Positions 34,943 through 45,600 are shown, counted from the first letter of the stretch. The stretch is DNA of 64,000 bases from Spirochaetia bacterium UBA2205 (GCA_002328585.1 DCUV01000060.1:124001-188000), one strand, 5' to 3'. A program made the numbers and translations. The notes: generated from the sequence alone by a model not told the origin.

Positions 34943-36571
34943 ATGAAACGTTTTATTGAAGAAAATAGCAAAGAGCAATTTGATGTTATTATCATTGGTG
35001 GCGGCATTACCGGTGCTGCTGTGGCATATGAAGCCGCAACAAGGGGTTTAAAGGTTGCATTGCTGGAGAAAAAAGACTTTGGATGGGCTACTTCGGCTGC
35101 AACCTCCAAGCTTATCCATGGTGGATTGCGATACCTTGCGTACATGGAGATTCCCCTGGTGCGCGAGTCCTTACGTGAACGAAGGATATTAGAGAATATT
35201 GCCCCTACGCTGGTGTACCCTTTCCCATTCATGATGCCAAATTATAAAAGTCTGCTCAATAACCGCTGGGTTTTAAAAATGGGTATGATTATGTATGATA
35301 TACTTTCATTTGATAAAGGCTGGACCTGGGATAGATCAAAAAAGATTCCGTTACACTCTCAAATTAGCAGGGAAAAGGCATTACAGGAAGAACCCAATCT
35401 AAAAGCTGAAGGGCTGACTGCGGCTACTATCTATTATGATTGTCAGAGTATCTTCCCTGAACGGCTAACACTAATGTTTATAAAATCTGCGGTGAACTAT
35501 GGGGCAAAGGTTGCAAATTATGCTGAAGTAAAAGACTTTTTGTATCGTAACAACTCTATTGCTGGTGTTACAGTATATGATACTCTGAACAATAAAGAAA
35601 TAGATATTGAGGGGAAGCTTATCATTAACTGTGGTGGCCCATGGGCTGATATAATCTTAAAAAAGGCTGAAAATGGCACTGTAAAACACCAGATTAGAAG
35701 GTCAGAAGGGATTCATATCATCACAAAACCTATAGTACATAAATATGCTGTAACGTTGATGAACAAAAAGGGTAGACATTTCTTTTTAATACCGTGGCGA
35801 GGATATACCCTTATTGGCACAACTGATAAAGAATATGTTGGTAATCCCGATAACTATCGGGTAACCAGAGAAAGCATTCAGGAATTACTTGATGATGTTA
35901 ATGAATATTTTGGTGATGGCACTTTATCGTATAATGATATAAAATATACCTATGGTGGCTTGCGACCTCTGGTTGATGATCAGGTTGAAGGTACCTATCA
36001 ATCTTCACGGCGATATGAAATTTATGATAATGCGAAAGAAGGCGTGCAGGGGCTTATAACGGTTGAAGGTGGAAAATATACAACCAGCAGAAATTTAGCG
36101 GTCAAGGTAATGAAGGTTGTTGAAAAAAAATTACAATATTCTCTACCAAAATCCATAACCCATAAACAGCATTTAGCTGGGTGTGAAATAAAAGATTTAG
36201 AGGCATTTTTTAATACAGTTTATACCTCAGATACTTCGTTTGATAAAAAGTCACTTGAGGTATTGGCAAAATACTTCGGTTCTGAAATTGATACTGTAAT
36301 CAAAATAGCTGGATCAAATAAAAAGTTCAGGGAGATAGTTACCCATGATGGAGAAATTCTGGCTGAGGTAATCTATGCTATCCGCCATGAAATGGCTCGT
36401 ACATTGCCTGATATTGTCTTCAGGCGAACAGGTATTTGCACAGCAGGAAATCCCGGTAATGATAAACTGACACTGGTAGCCGAAACAGCAGCAAAAGAGC
36501 TTCAATGGGATAAGAAGGAGTTGTCAATGCAACTCAAAGAGGTAAAGCAGAGGTTGCAGCTTCCAAAATAA
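34943..36571 (+). CDS. glpD: FAD-dependent glycerol-3-phosphate dehydrogenase
   Basis: This 542-residue flavoprotein begins just after the regulator; the ATG at 34943 is preceded by AGAGGT. The FAD-binding dinucleotide motif is VIIIGGGITGAAVAYEAATRG, followed by the GlpD block TSAATSKLIHGGLRYL. Further GlpD blocks include LIGTTDKEYVGNP, TYGGLRPLVDD and EGGKYTTSRNLA. It oxidises glycerol 3-phosphate to dihydroxyacetone phosphate and passes electrons to the quinone pool at the membrane. A longer frame upstream overlaps the regulator and is not used. No glycerol kinase or facilitator is nearby. Confidence 0.95.
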   Translation: MKRFIEENSKEQFDVIIIGGGITGAAVAYEAATRGLKVALLEKKDFGWATSAATSKLIHGGLRYLAYMEIPLVRESLRERRILENIAPTLVYPFPFMMPNYKSLLNNRWVLKMGMIMYDILSFDKGWTWDRSKKIPLHSQISREKALQEEPNLKAEGLTAATIYYDCQSIFPERLTLMFIKSAVNYGAKVANYAEVKDFLYRNNSIAGVTVYDTLNNKEIDIEGKLIINCGGPWADIILKKAENGTVKHQIRRSEGIHIITKPIVHKYAVTLMNKKGRHFFLIPWRGYTLIGTTDKEYVGNPDNYRVTRESIQELLDDVNEYFGDGTLSYNDIKYTYGGLRPLVDDQVEGTYQSSRRYEIYDNAKEGVQGLITVEGGKYTTSRNLAVKVMKVVEKKLQYSLPKSITHKQHLAGCEIKDLEAFFNTVYTSDTSFDKKSLEVLAKYFGSEIDTVIKIAGSNKKFREIVTHDGEILAEVIYAIRHEMARTLPDIVFRRTGICTAGNPGNDKLTLVAETAAKELQWDKKELSMQLKEVKQRLQLPK

Positions 36572-36636
36572 TAGTTGATAACAATAACATTGTTGCTATT
36601 CATGTTTATAGATATCCAACAATAAGGATGGCAACA

Positions 36637-37116
36637 ATGGTACAGGTACATCTATTGAATCATTTTCCACAGTATGCTTCTATTTTAGCCTATTGGTCAT
36701 ATCATGAATGGTATACTCAACGTGATATACAGTTTGATGTTATTATCCGTTCATATATGGAACGTGCGCATTCATCAACCATTCCATTGGCATGGGTTGC
36801 CATTGATGAAAAAAAACTTCCAGTAGGGATGGTTTCATTGAAAAACAATGATCTGTGGGCACGAACTGATCTCAATCCATGGCTTGCCTCTTTATATATT
36901 GTTCCTGAATACCGCTTTCAGGGTATAGGCACTGCTCTTGTACAGGCAGTTATAGATAAAGCAAAGGAATTAGGGTATAGAACAGTGTATCTCTTTGAAG
37001 GGCATAATGATACAGTTGATCTGATTCACTATTATACTTCACGTGGATTTTGCATCTTAGAAGATGCCCTTGATAATGACGGCAATCCAACAACGATTAT
37101 GTGTAGTACTTTATAA
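36637..37116 (+). CDS. GNAT-family N-acetyltransferase
   Basis: The ATG at 36637 has AAGG nine bases upstream; the ATG at 36628 abuts the same site. The roughly 159-residue protein shows the acetyl-CoA loop in LYIVPEYRFQGIGTALVQAV (the Q/RxxGxG/A motif reads RFQGIGTA) near 88-107, and a typical fourth motif ending YTSRGFCIL. The substrate (amine of a small molecule or protein) cannot be told. It stands between glpD and the 2-hydroxyacid dehydrogenase gene with spacings of 65 and 91 bp. Confidence 0.85.
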   Translation: MVQVHLLNHFPQYASILAYWSYHEWYTQRDIQFDVIIRSYMERAHSSTIPLAWVAIDEKKLPVGMVSLKNNDLWARTDLNPWLASLYIVPEYRFQGIGTALVQAVIDKAKELGYRTVYLFEGHNDTVDLIHYYTSRGFCILEDALDNDGNPTTIMCSTL

Positions 37117-37207
37117 ATAAACTATTGACATTTAGGTCATAGTGCAACGTTATTTAATGTTCTTAGCCTGTTGTAATGTAATTTTATTTTTTGGAGGATT
37201 GATATCC

Positions 37208-38173
37208 GTGTATACGATAGTATTTCTTGATGCTGCCACTGTTGATTTTGGCGATATTGATCTAAAACCACTTTCGCAAGCAGGAAAGCTGATAACCTAT
37301 TCCATAACGAAACCTGAAGAGGTAATAGAGCGTAGTAAAACTGCAGATATCATTATTACTAACAAGGTGGTATTTACTCAAAAAGAAATAGAGTGTCTGG
37401 AGCACTGTAAACTTATTGCAGTGGCGGCTACTGGATACAATACCATTGATATTGAGGCAGCTCACAAAAAAGGGATAGCTGTGGCTAATGTTCCGGGTTA
37501 TTCACGTGAATCGGTTGCCGAGCTTACCATGTGCTTTATACTGTCACTGGCATGCAATCTCATTAATTATAATGAAGCAACCCATGACGGAAGCTGGAGC
37601 AACTCACCAATCTTTACCATGGGGAAGTGGCCTACTATGTGCATTTCCGGCAAGGTATTAGGCATTATGGGTTATGGCGATATAGGCAAACGTGTTGCAC
37701 AGTTAGCTACTGTCTTTGGGATGCGGATTATAGCTTTTAAACGTGGCAATGCATTGCCAGGTGATAGCTCTATACCACGCTATACTACCGATGAATTTTG
37801 TAAACTATCCGACTTTATTACTATTCATATGCCACTCAATGATTTTACCTATCATTGTATCAATAAAGATTTTATTATGAAGATGAAACCAACAGCATAT
37901 CTCATCAATATGGCACGGGGTTCAATCATTGATACGAAGGATCTGGCATGGGCACTGAACAATAACGTCATTGCTGGTGCAGCTCTGGATGTACTGGAAA
38001 AAGAACCGCCTGACATCAATGATCCTATACTCAAAGCACCACGCTGTATTATAACCCCTCATATTGCCTGGGCTTCTAAAGAAACCAGGCAGGTCTTAAT
38101 CAATGAGATTGCAGCAAACATCCATGCCTTTTTCAATGGGGAAAAAAGAAATATTGTGAATGCTACTGTATAG
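37208..38173 (+). CDS. D-isomer-specific 2-hydroxyacid dehydrogenase
   Basis: From GTG at 37208 (GGAGG ten bases upstream) the protein has 321 residues and matches the family from its first strand (YTIVFLDAATVD). The frame extends further upstream but the added residues are hydrophobic and unconvincing. The NAD site is VLGIMGYGDIGKRVAQ, the catalytic Arg is in NMARGSIID, and the Glu and His are in LDVLEKEPP and ITPHIAWAS. It reduces 2-oxoacids such as hydroxypyruvate or glyoxylate, or does the reverse. TTGACA at 37125 may be its -35 element. The downstream gene overlaps slightly or abuts. Confidence 0.92.
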   Translation: MYTIVFLDAATVDFGDIDLKPLSQAGKLITYSITKPEEVIERSKTADIIITNKVVFTQKEIECLEHCKLIAVAATGYNTIDIEAAHKKGIAVANVPGYSRESVAELTMCFILSLACNLINYNEATHDGSWSNSPIFTMGKWPTMCISGKVLGIMGYGDIGKRVAQLATVFGMRIIAFKRGNALPGDSSIPRYTTDEFCKLSDFITIHMPLNDFTYHCINKDFIMKMKPTAYLINMARGSIIDTKDLAWALNNNVIAGAALDVLEKEPPDINDPILKAPRCIITPHIAWASKETRQVLINEIAANIHAFFNGEKRNIVNATV

Positions 38174-38183
38174 GGAGGTTACG

Positions 38184-39023
38184 ATGATAGTAGGAATTGT
38201 AGGTGCAGGTACCATGGGAACAGATATTGCTCATCTATCAATTGAACATAACTATCATGTCATAGTGCATGATACTGATGAGACGCAGTTAAAACTTGCC
38301 TATGAAATTATAACAAAGCGCCTTGATCGGTATATCGCTGAAAAGCGTTTAGAGCAAGCAAAGCGTGGTGAGATCATTTCACGTCTGAAATTGCATAACA
38401 ATATAAAAGATATGCGCAATGCAGATATCATTATTGAATGTGTTCCCGAGGATGTTGCATTGAAGAGAGATGTATTTAAAGCGCTGGATGCTGTATGTAA
38501 ATCAGGGGCTATTTTAGCAAGTAATACATCATCATTGTCTGTTACCACCATTGCATCAGCTACTAAACGTCCTGAATATGTTGTCGGGATCCATTTTATG
38601 AATCCTGCACGTGTCATGCGCCTGGTGGAGATAGTAGGTGGTATTGCAACGACGCGTGAAACCATTGAATCAGTGAAAAGCTTTGTTAAATCCCTGGGGA
38701 AAACACCTGTTGAATCAAAGGATTTTCCTGGATTTGTATTAAACAGAATTCTTATGCCAATGATTAATGAAGCGATATTTACTCTGTATGAAGGTGCGGC
38801 TAATGCTGAAACTATCGACAAAACTATGACATTGGGTTTAAATCTGCCCATGGGACCGCTGCAACTGGCTGATATGATAGGACTGGATGTTGTCCTTGCT
38901 ATTACCGCTGAACTGTATAAGGGATTTGGGGATCCCAAATATCGTCCGTGCCCGTTGTTAAAAAAATATGTAGAGGCAGGATATTTAGGAAGAAAAGCAG
39001 GGCGAGGGTTTTACACCTATTAA
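38184..39023 (+). CDS. hbd: 3-hydroxyacyl-CoA (3-hydroxybutyryl-CoA) dehydrogenase
   Basis: From the ATG at 38184 (GGGAGG upstream) the 279-residue single-domain enzyme has the NAD site IVGIVGAGTMGTDIAHLS and the family blocks ADIIIECVPED, ILASNTSSLS, GIHFMNPARVMRLVEIV (with the catalytic His) and DFPGFVLNRILMPMINEA. The C-terminus GRKAGRGFYTY is typical of Hbd/PaaH. It interconverts 3-hydroxybutyryl-CoA and acetoacetyl-CoA. It follows the 2-hydroxyacid dehydrogenase gene by 10 bp, so they are probably in one transcript. With the AbfD-like enzyme at 53185 it hints at C4-acyl-CoA fermentation. Confidence 0.93.
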   Translation: MIVGIVGAGTMGTDIAHLSIEHNYHVIVHDTDETQLKLAYEIITKRLDRYIAEKRLEQAKRGEIISRLKLHNNIKDMRNADIIIECVPEDVALKRDVFKALDAVCKSGAILASNTSSLSVTTIASATKRPEYVVGIHFMNPARVMRLVEIVGGIATTRETIESVKSFVKSLGKTPVESKDFPGFVLNRILMPMINEAIFTLYEGAANAETIDKTMTLGLNLPMGPLQLADMIGLDVVLAITAELYKGFGDPKYRPCPLLKKYVEAGYLGRKAGRGFYTY

Positions 39024-39034
39024 ATCAGATTTCA

Positions 39035-39874
39035 TTAAATTAAACGCATGGAAAGGTCAAATGCTTTGACCGAATGAGTTAAGGCGCCAACAGAAACATA
39101 ATCAATCGGTAAATCAGATATCTCTTGCAACGTATGCTCATCCATATTTCCGGAAACTTCAACTTTAGCCTTACCATTTATGATGGATAGTGCCAGTGAA
39201 ATCGTGTCTTTTGTCATATTGTCGAGCATGATGATATCAACACCAGCTTCTACCGCTTCCTGCACCTGATTCAGTGTTTCCACTTCCACCTCAATGGTAT
39301 ACCTGTTTGCATACTTCTGTCGTACCATCATCACTGCCTGCTGTATTCCGCCTGCAGCCTTGATATGATTGTCCTTAATCAAAATCATATCAAAAAGTCC
39401 CATCCGATGGTTGGTTCCGCCACCACAAAAAACGGCGTACTTGTCCAGTAATCTAAAACCAGGAACTGTTTTGCGGGTATCAAGTATTTTTATAGCTGTA
39501 TCACTGACCAGTGAAACAAGGCGTGCAGTTCGAGTTGCTATTCCACAGGTACGCTGTAAAAAGTTGAGCACTGTACGCTCGCCAGAAAATAATGCACGTA
39601 CATTCCCTTCAATATCACACACAACATCATCTTTTTTTATTGCAGCTCCTTCATTGCGGTATATTGTCACTGAAATTGAAGGATCAATAGTATGATAAAT
39701 ATATTCTATTAAAAATCCTCCACAAAATATCCCATCATTTTTAGATGAAATTCTGGCACATGCATACTGATACTCATCAAATAGTGCAAGGCTTGTTATA
39801 TCACCGCTGCCAATATCTTCGTGTAATGCTATTGTTATAATTGGAGATAGCTCCTCATACGATGGCTGTTCCAT
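39035..39874 (-). CDS. nadC: Quinolinate phosphoribosyltransferase (nicotinate-nucleotide pyrophosphorylase)
   Basis: The 279-residue enzyme makes nicotinate mononucleotide from quinolinate and PRPP in NAD synthesis. Motifs include EDIGSGDITS, LNFLQRTCGIATRTARLV, RKTVPGFRLLDKYAV, NHRMGLFDMILIKDNHI and the strand VEVEVETLNQ. Length and order are normal. It follows uvrB by 24 bp on the same strand and is convergent with hbd. Nearby nadA and nadB are absent from this window. AAAAGG precedes the ATG. Confidence 0.95.
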   Translation of the reverse strand: MEQPSYEELSPIITIALHEDIGSGDITSLALFDEYQYACARISSKNDGIFCGGFLIEYIYHTIDPSISVTIYRNEGAAIKKDDVVCDIEGNVRALFSGERTVLNFLQRTCGIATRTARLVSLVSDTAIKILDTRKTVPGFRLLDKYAVFCGGGTNHRMGLFDMILIKDNHIKAAGGIQQAVMMVRQKYANRYTIEVEVETLNQVQEAVEAGVDIIMLDNMTKDTISLALSIINGKAKVEVSGNMDEHTLQEISDLPIDYVSVGALTHSVKAFDLSMRLI

Positions 39875-39896
39875 AGTATCATACCTTTTTAATAGT

Positions 39897-39907
39897 ATCT
39901 ATCGCCC
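39897..39907 (-). repeat. GCGATAG motif variant supplying the uvrB stop codon
   Basis: On the minus strand the bases read GGGCGATAGATACTATT, one change from the extended consensus. The uvrB reading frame ends inside it as GGG-CGA-TAG (Gly-Arg-stop), exactly the same frame as the motif copy at the end of the ATP-grasp/FMN fusion gene. Confidence 0.7.
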
Positions 39908-41908
39908 GGATGCTTTACTCACTATATCGATTTTCTTCTCTATATCAAACATCTGGTCTCGCAAAACAGCAGCTTTTTCAAATTCAAAATTGTTTGCCGC
40001 TTCACGCATGTCCTGTTTAATTTTCTCATGTACCATTTTCAGTTGCTCAACATTGTTGGTGCGATATGCATTTGCATACTCTGATACAAGATCGGCAAAA
40101 ACATCGTCAGAATGATATTCACGCTCAATAATGTCAACAATCTCTTTGGAAATGCTTTTTGGAGTAATGTTGTGGAGGGTATTAAATTCCATCTGGATTT
40201 TTCGGCGCCTTGTGGTTTCGTCTATTGCTTCCTGCATTGATCGGGTAATGGTATCGGCATACATGATGACTTTCCCGTTGCTATTGCGTGCTGCTCTGCC
40301 TGATGTTTGTATAAGCGAGCGTGTTGAGCGTAAAAATCCTTCCTTATCGGCATCCAGGATTGCAACAAGTGAAACTTCAGGGATATCCAGACCTTCGCGC
40401 AAAAGGTTAATGCCAATAAGACAATCAAATATGCCTTTCCGCAAATCGCGGATAATTTCAACGCGTTCAATGGTTTCTATCTCCGAGTGCAGATAGCGAA
40501 CCCGTAATCCCACCTCGGTAAGGTACTGTGTCAGGTCTTCTGCCATCTTTTTTGTCAGTGTGGTTACCAGTATACGTTCATTTACCGCAATCCTCTTTTT
40601 AATCTCGCCAATCAGGTCGTCAACCTGACCGGTTGCAGGGCGCACCTCTATTTCGGGATCTATCAAACCGGTGGGGCGTATAACCTGCTCAACAACCTGC
40701 GCTGATATTTGCAGTTCATATTCTGCAGGGGTTGCGGAAACAAACACAACCCTATCAATCATGGTCTCAAATTCATGGAACTGTAAGGGACGGTTATCCA
40801 GTGCTGAAGGAAGCCTGAATCCATATTCAACCAGATTGCTTTTACGGGATCTATCGCCCTCGTACATCCCCCGTACCTGCGGTATGGTAACGTGCGACTC
40901 GTCAACAAACATCATGTAGTTGCCTTTAAAGTAGTGCAACAAACAGTGCGGAGGCTGGCCGGGCTGTCTGCGATCAATGATGCGTGAATAATTTTCAATG
41001 CCGTTGCAATAACCCACGGTGTTCAGCATCTCTATGTCATAGAGGGTGCGCGTTTCCAGCCGCTGTGCCTCAACCAATCTGCCGCTACGGGTAAATTCGT
41101 TTATGCGATACTCCAGCTCCATCTGTATCATCCTGATTGTTTCTTCCATCTCCTCCTTGCTGGAAACATAATGCTTTGCAGGGTAGATATGCGCTTGCAT
41201 AACCGATTCTATCCGGTTGCCGGTTAGTGGATTAATTTTATACAGCGCCTCAATGTCGTCGCCAAAAAAGACAATGCGCAATGCATATTGTAGATTAGCA
41301 GGAAAAACCTCCACGGTATCGCCTCTGACCCTGAATGTTCCACGGGTAAATGCAATGTCATTACGGTCATAGTGTATGGAAACAAGTTTCATCAGAAGCT
41401 GTTGCCTGTCAACCTGCTGACCAGCGGTAAGCCGTATGTGATTTTTTTCAAAGCTTTCGGGATTACCAATACCATAAATACACGAAACCGATGACACAAT
41501 AATAACATCCTGGCGCTCCACCAGAGATGAGGTTGCTTTTAAACGCAGGCGATCAATCTCATCGTTGATGCTGGCATCTTTTTCAATATACAAATCCTGG
41601 GAAACCACGTACGCCTCAGGCTGGTAGTAGTCATAGTATGATACAAAGTATTCTACGGCGTTCTCAGGGAAAAATTCTTTAAACTCGCGGTACAGCTGGG
41701 CAGCCAGTGTTTTGTTGTGTGTCAGTACCAGGGTTGGTTTTTGAATCTTCTCAATGACCTTTGCCATGGTATAGGTTTTGCCCGAGCCGGTAACACCAAG
41801 AAGTGTCTGGAACTTCAATCCTTTGTTAATCCCATCTGCCAGTTGTTCTATGGCATTAGCCTGGTCGCCCGAAGGTGTATATGATGAAATAACTTTAAAT
41901 GGTGGCAT
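39899..41908 (-). CDS. uvrB: UvrABC excision nuclease subunit B
   Basis: This 669-residue DNA repair helicase has Walker A GVTGSGKTYT at 38-47, the beta-hairpin YYDYYQPEAYV near 92-102, the DESH box in MFVDESHVTIP, and motif VI in QTSGRAARNSNGKVIMYAD. The C-terminal UVR domain (VLRDQMFDIEKK) that contacts UvrC is present. It unwinds damaged DNA in nucleotide excision repair with UvrA. The gene ends in GR-stop coded by a motif-like sequence. Start codon ATG at 41908; ribosome site weak. It is the first gene of a uvrB-nadC unit. Confidence 0.97.
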   Translation of the reverse strand: MPPFKVISSYTPSGDQANAIEQLADGINKGLKFQTLLGVTGSGKTYTMAKVIEKIQKPTLVLTHNKTLAAQLYREFKEFFPENAVEYFVSYYDYYQPEAYVVSQDLYIEKDASINDEIDRLRLKATSSLVERQDVIIVSSVSCIYGIGNPESFEKNHIRLTAGQQVDRQQLLMKLVSIHYDRNDIAFTRGTFRVRGDTVEVFPANLQYALRIVFFGDDIEALYKINPLTGNRIESVMQAHIYPAKHYVSSKEEMEETIRMIQMELEYRINEFTRSGRLVEAQRLETRTLYDIEMLNTVGYCNGIENYSRIIDRRQPGQPPHCLLHYFKGNYMMFVDESHVTIPQVRGMYEGDRSRKSNLVEYGFRLPSALDNRPLQFHEFETMIDRVVFVSATPAEYELQISAQVVEQVIRPTGLIDPEIEVRPATGQVDDLIGEIKKRIAVNERILVTTLTKKMAEDLTQYLTEVGLRVRYLHSEIETIERVEIIRDLRKGIFDCLIGINLLREGLDIPEVSLVAILDADKEGFLRSTRSLIQTSGRAARNSNGKVIMYADTITRSMQEAIDETTRRRKIQMEFNTLHNITPKSISKEIVDIIEREYHSDDVFADLVSEYANAYRTNNVEQLKMVHEKIKQDMREAANNFEFEKAAVLRDQMFDIEKKIDIVSKASGR

Positions 41909-42346
41909 AGTGTATAAAGCTCATGATAAGGATAGCTGTGTACTACATAACATAATACTAATTTCAGGTAAATCAAAAAAGATTTTGGGCGATAGTTACT
42001 TTTTATATACCATTGCATTGGCACTCATTCTTTTGTATGCACTCTGGTTACAGCAAACGTAAATCCAGCAGCTACTTGAGCAACATGATATGAAGGATTC
42101 TGTTGTTTGTCATAGAGCATGACAAAAAGTTACTGACTATAGAAGCACCGTTCATACATAACCCAGTCATGGATGATAGTAAATAGTTATGTATATTCAT
42201 TGAAGAGTATCATCAAGCCATACAATGAGTTTTACTATGTAATGGCACAAAAATATAAAAATACTATCTAAATGGAGTAAACTATTTAACAAATACTTAA
42301 AGAATAGTTATGATAGTATCATATAATGATATCATGGAAGCATATA
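41909..42346. other. Intergenic region with a motif copy and no gene
   Basis: Divergent gap of about 440 bases between uvrB and the antitoxin-like gene. It carries the GCGATAGTTA motif at 41989 and a moderately AT-rich tail. An open stretch toward 42062 codes for a short hydrophobic peptide but has no ribosome site or conserved feature. Nothing else is seen. Confidence 0.6.
41989..41998 (+). repeat. GCGATAGTTA motif upstream of uvrB
   Basis: Exact core, part of the 18-base match GATTTTGGGCGATAGTTA (41981-41998), which recurs exactly at 45403-45420 inside the large lipoprotein gene. It lies about 80 bp upstream of the uvrB start. Confidence 0.8.
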
Positions 42347-42607
42347 ATGAATCAAATTACTCTAAGACAAATACCAAAAAAAACATATCATCAATTGCGT
42401 ATGCTTGCAAAAAAGAACAGAACAAGCATTAACAAAACTATACTTTCCCTTATTCACAAATCTCCTGGGCTTGAAGAGAGAACTTCAAGGATGAGGGATC
42501 TTGGCGATATTGCAGGGACATGGAGTGATGAAGAATTCAGGGAATTTTCTCTCTTGATGAAAGATTTTGAAAAAATAGATAAAGAAGTCTGGATTAGTGG
42601 AATATAA
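42347..42607 (+). CDS. Orphan VapB/FitA-like ribbon-helix-helix antitoxin
   Basis: From the ATG at 42347 (GGAAG upstream) the protein has about 86 residues. The N-terminus MNQITLRQIPKKTYHQLRML with RTSINKTILSLI fits a ribbon-helix-helix DNA-binding domain, and the acidic tail (MRDLGDIAGTWSDEEFREF, then DFEKIDKEVW) resembles VapB-type antitoxins that normally precede a PIN-domain VapC toxin. No PIN-domain gene follows; the next 50 bases are non-coding and the next gene is a convergent lipoprotein. It appears to be an orphan antitoxin or a stray regulator. Confidence 0.6.
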   Translation: MNQITLRQIPKKTYHQLRMLAKKNRTSINKTILSLIHKSPGLEERTSRMRDLGDIAGTWSDEEFREFSLLMKDFEKIDKEVWISGI

Positions 42608-42661
42608 AGTGGTCAGAGCAAAGTTTGTAGGGTTTTGTTTTTATACACAGATAAAAGTATT

Positions 42662-45600
42662 TTACGGGTATGGTTGTGTATCATAGTAGATATCCTGCTT
42701 ATTGTTGCGCCTGTCATACCATATGAAAATACCTCCATAGGGTGTTGCGCCATCATTGTAAAATGCCGCTTTTAATCCTGAATAGGGTTTATACCATATA
42801 TTCGTAATGCCTATAAGAACACCGTCGTAATCAGTACCGGCACCTGGATCAGCATCCCACTGCCGTGTGCCTGTTGAATTGATAGCCTGTGCCATAACAG
42901 TATAACCTAATTGTGACAGGTAACGCTCATCAACCCAGCTTATGATGGCACCATCATTCCTATCAGGAGCGATTGTTAGATTGGTTGCATAGGCATACGG
43001 GGTCAGAGCAACAATGGTTGTTTCACCAAATGCAACAGCACCAGCACCGGTAAATCCTTGAGCAAAAATCTGGCTGGAATTAGTTGTTTTGTTATAGGTT
43101 ACAATAACACCTGTTGCTGAACGGCACATTGCAGCATCAACAACACCTGCGATAGTATTTGTCCATGAAATTGCCATAGTGGATGATATTCTGCGAATGT
43201 AAATGTCATTTGTAATTTTATATAAAACAAATATACCGCCAGCATCATCAGATAATGCGTAAAGCAGTGTAGCATTGGCAGGTGTTGCCTGTACTCCCAA
43301 TCCACCGTTTACTGCATTGTCTGCTGCATTTATAACACCAGTACCATTGATACGTTTGGCATAGTAGGTATAGGTTGGGCCTGCGCCACTCCGGTACAAT
43401 GCAATAGCTCCGGGATTGGTGCTTGTGTACCCCGATGTGATAAGCTGTACATTGGCCTGAGTCCCTGCAGCACCACAGATGGTAAATTCATTCAGATAGG
43501 TGCTGCCGTCTCGTAATCGGATAACCTTACCATAAATATCATCAGTTCGTTCATAGGCAACCAGCACGCGGGGCTGGATAATGACATAACGATCTCCCGC
43601 TGCTACCATAATAGTATTGTTAAGTGTAAGCTGGGTAGCTGAGTTGACAGCTACTACATAGGCACTTGTACCGGCAGTAAGGTTGTGGACAATATCACCT
43701 ACACGTGCAGGTCCATTGGCTGAAGTAAAGTTTGCATTGATATCAGTAAATGGATTACCTGTAGCAGTCACTGTGCCTGTTTCAATCAACGGCTCATTGC
43801 TTGCAAAGATGATAAAATAATCATTTATTGTCATTATATCTTTATTCAAGGTAAGCGTGTCATTATCATCGACATTGGTAACAATAGCATAACGATTGTC
43901 TGTAATGTTGTAGATCAGATCACCTTTTTCAACAATACCAGAAAATCCAACCGATTTTGCTGTTGATATAAGCTGGTTTGCCAAAGTGGAAGTTGCCCGC
44001 CCAATAACAAGTATGGGCTCTGCTGGATTTGTAAAGCTTACAATCCAGTAAAGCTGGCTGTTGGACATGATATTTGCCAGAAGTCCTAATGCACCAGCAG
44101 AGCTGTATGCGATATTATTGACACGTGAATAGGTATACGCGGAAAGATTAACAACGATATCATTAAGAGCAACAGCGGATAAATCAACACCATCATCATA
44201 CAGTGGATTTGTCCCTGGAGTGTCAGCAGTACCACCAGTTATATAATTATACAGGGTAACGGATTCGCCATTGCTGATAAGCCCCGAGGGAAGGAATGAT
44301 ATGGTATAAAAACTAACAAAAGGCGGATCCTGAACATGTGTCCAGCAATAGGTTCCATTCCATATTGAATAATTTTCAGATGTTGCATTAAAAATATCAT
44401 CGTTCAGTGGCAGCCATGTCTCAGTTGTTGCCACGGGATTAGCAATGTAAGAATACGCAGGGGCATCTTCATTTTTTACTAAACTGTATTGGTATACAGG
44501 TGAAGTGTTGGACCTGATTAAATAGTTGTCAAAACTGAAAAACACATCAGAAACACCTGAATCGGTTAAATTAGTCGTAAGTAACACCTCACCAGCATTT
44601 GCCGTTAAATATCCCCAATTAGTTCCATCAGTAATGAGGTCATTGGTACCCCACCCGGTGAGATTATCGCCATGATCGGTATAGGCGTTGGTGCCGGAAT
44701 TGCTGTACGGTGTTTGTGTACCTGCCGTTGTGTTGTTTACGACATGATCGGTGGCGGTAAAAGCAGTGCTGGTAGTATTGTCAGCAATACGATACGTTTC
44801 AGTTGCCGCTATTACATTGGCTGCGGTACCCAGAACATGACGATAATTTTGTCCGGTTATAGTAACGGTGGTTTGATTATAAGAACCATCTATAATATGA
44901 TTCCCTGTTGCAACACCGCTTAAATCAACATCATAATCAAAAAAATAGTTAGCCCAGGGGATGTTCATTTCGGTTGTGTTTGGCACGGTGCCAGCGGGTA
45001 CCACTTTTGCTACAAAACCAGCGCTGACATTGTTAGCAGTCTGATCCCCCCATAGCATTGTTACGACAGGATTGGTACCGGTGGAAATGCTTAAGCCCCA
45101 AGCTGCTGCATTTGCGCCAAAGGTTACATCAAATGTCAGGACACCTGCGCTGTTATAGATACGTTTAAGGTATACATTTGTTCCATCTCCTAATGCAACG
45201 AAACAGTACCCCATAAAATCAGAAAAAACCCGCAACACGGTTCTATTATTGGAATCAACTGCACTGCCATCAGCACCCCAGAGTTTGGTTGGGACTGCAT
45301 CGTTATCAATATATGAGGCGTAAACGGTGCCGTCAGGGTCCTTCCATGCTATACATGAAGAACCATCCATGGTATAATATGGTGATGCAGAAATAATAGT
45401 TTGATTTTGGGCGATAGTTAATAGTGATTTATCTCCGGCAGTATCGGTGATACTGTCATCATTGGATGTTGCTGTATTATCCGCAGTGATAAAACTGCCT
45501 GTTGCAATGACCGCACCATATTGAATCCTGAAGAAATATTTGGTTGAAAGTGTTAAACCTCCTATTGATGCCTGATGCACAGTGCGGGTCCCTGCAGGTT

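Noticed and set aside
37142..37207. N-terminal extension of the 2-hydroxyacid dehydrogenase
   Set aside because: It is hydrophobic and Cys-rich, unlike the family; GTG at 37208 has GGAGG upstream.
41778..42062. Plus-strand frame ending in a hydrophobic stretch after the uvrB start
   Set aside because: Most of it is antisense to uvrB; the hydrophobic end has no start codon or ribosome site of its own.
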